Positions 6,772-6,890 of a stretch of DNA of 6,890 nt are shown here, one piece after another (position 1 is the stretch's first letter; every line of letters starts with the position of its first letter). The stretch lies in NCBI GenBank assembly GCA_031547465.1, contig JAVBRX010000068.1:1-6890 (forward strand), written 5' to 3'. The DNA comes from Hohaiivirga sp031547465. Its GTDB lineage: Bacteria > Pseudomonadota > Alphaproteobacteria > Rhizobiales > Beijerinckiaceae. A program made the translations under genes and the position numbers. The notes under the pieces were generated by a model. It was not told where the DNA came from. It was given only the letters and a program-made list of their open reading frames with translations, and made no database searches.

Positions 6772-6804
6772 AATAAACCCCGGCCAGCGGCAAGCACTGG
6801 CCGG
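6772..6804 (-). terminator. Probable intrinsic terminator of the gene upstream of fabF
   Basis: On the minus strand CCGGCCAG-TGCTTGCCG-CTGGCCGG forms a perfect 8-bp G+C-rich stem with a 9-base loop, followed by GGTTTATT, an interrupted U-tract. It lies about 100 bp ahead of the fabF start and would end a minus-strand transcript that enters from beyond the right edge, leaving fabF with its own promoter or read-through. Confidence 0.6.
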
Positions 6805-6890
6805 ATCACTTACTTTTCGACCGTCTCAGCCCCAAGGCTCAGGCGACGTTCTAGTCCAGCACCTGGGACGCAACGCCACCCGCCACCAGG
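6805..6890 (-). other. Unassigned right-edge sequence, possibly the 3' end of a minus-strand gene
   Basis: Two minus-strand frames are open to the window edge. One ends at a TAG (6851-6853) after 12 residues, LVAGGVASQVLD; the other ends at a TAA (6810-6812) after 26 residues ending LGAETVEK. Neither resembles the C-terminus of acyl carrier protein, the gene usually found upstream of fabF in this bacterial group. The downstream terminator suggests that some gene ends here, but the product cannot be named. Confidence 0.2.

Noticed and set aside
6678..6809. Extension of the fabF frame by 44 codons
   Set aside because: It would run through the leader stems and terminator; FabF proteins begin at MRRVVVTG and GAGGGA supports the ATG at 6677.

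Overview
The window is a chromosomal housekeeping segment from an alphaproteobacterium, most likely of the order Hyphomicrobiales (Rhizobiales). The basis is the gene order fabF-mltG-yicC-gmk facing rsmA and lptD, the alphaproteobacterial character of the proteins (a proline-rich MltG with long flexible ends, an RsmA beginning with a DGLPPLREV-type leader) and the moderately high G+C judged by eye. The genus cannot be fixed from the sequence alone.

Layout. On the + strand, bases 3-995 hold the C-terminal 330 residues of the outer-membrane LPS translocon LptD. After a 103-bp gap comes rsmA (1099-1953, GTG start), the 16S rRNA dimethyladenosine transferase. It converges on a minus-strand gene series with only 9 bp between the two stop codons. 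Read in the direction of transcription from the right edge, that series is: an unassigned edge sequence and a probable intrinsic terminator (6772-6804); fabF (6677-5415), the elongating ketoacyl-ACP synthase; a 323-bp non-coding gap with small repeats; mltG (5091-3673), the septal peptidoglycan lytic transglycosylase; a probable terminator and a structured leader; yicC (3496-2612), a YicC/YloC-family endoribonuclease; and gmk (2586-1963), guanylate kinase. A short hairpin plus a run of five T lies at the end of gmk, inside the last codons of the opposing rsmA.

The genes serve envelope building and core nucleic-acid metabolism: LptD places LPS in the outer membrane, FabF makes acyl chains for phospholipid and lipid A, MltG sets glycan strand length, and RsmA, YicC and Gmk act on ribosomes, RNA turnover and GTP supply. 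yicC and gmk are 25 bp apart and are probably co-transcribed. fabF, mltG and yicC are separated by larger gaps with inverted repeats and may have their own promoters.

I see no mobile element, tRNA, rRNA, CRISPR array or defence gene, and no sign of an undescribed multi-gene system. The points worth a second look are: the absence of surA and pdxA between lptD and rsmA; two mutually exclusive stems ahead of yicC; an 8-bp stem just before the fabF ribosome binding site; the terminator embedded in the rsmA 3' end; and the lack of a recognisable acpP at the right edge.
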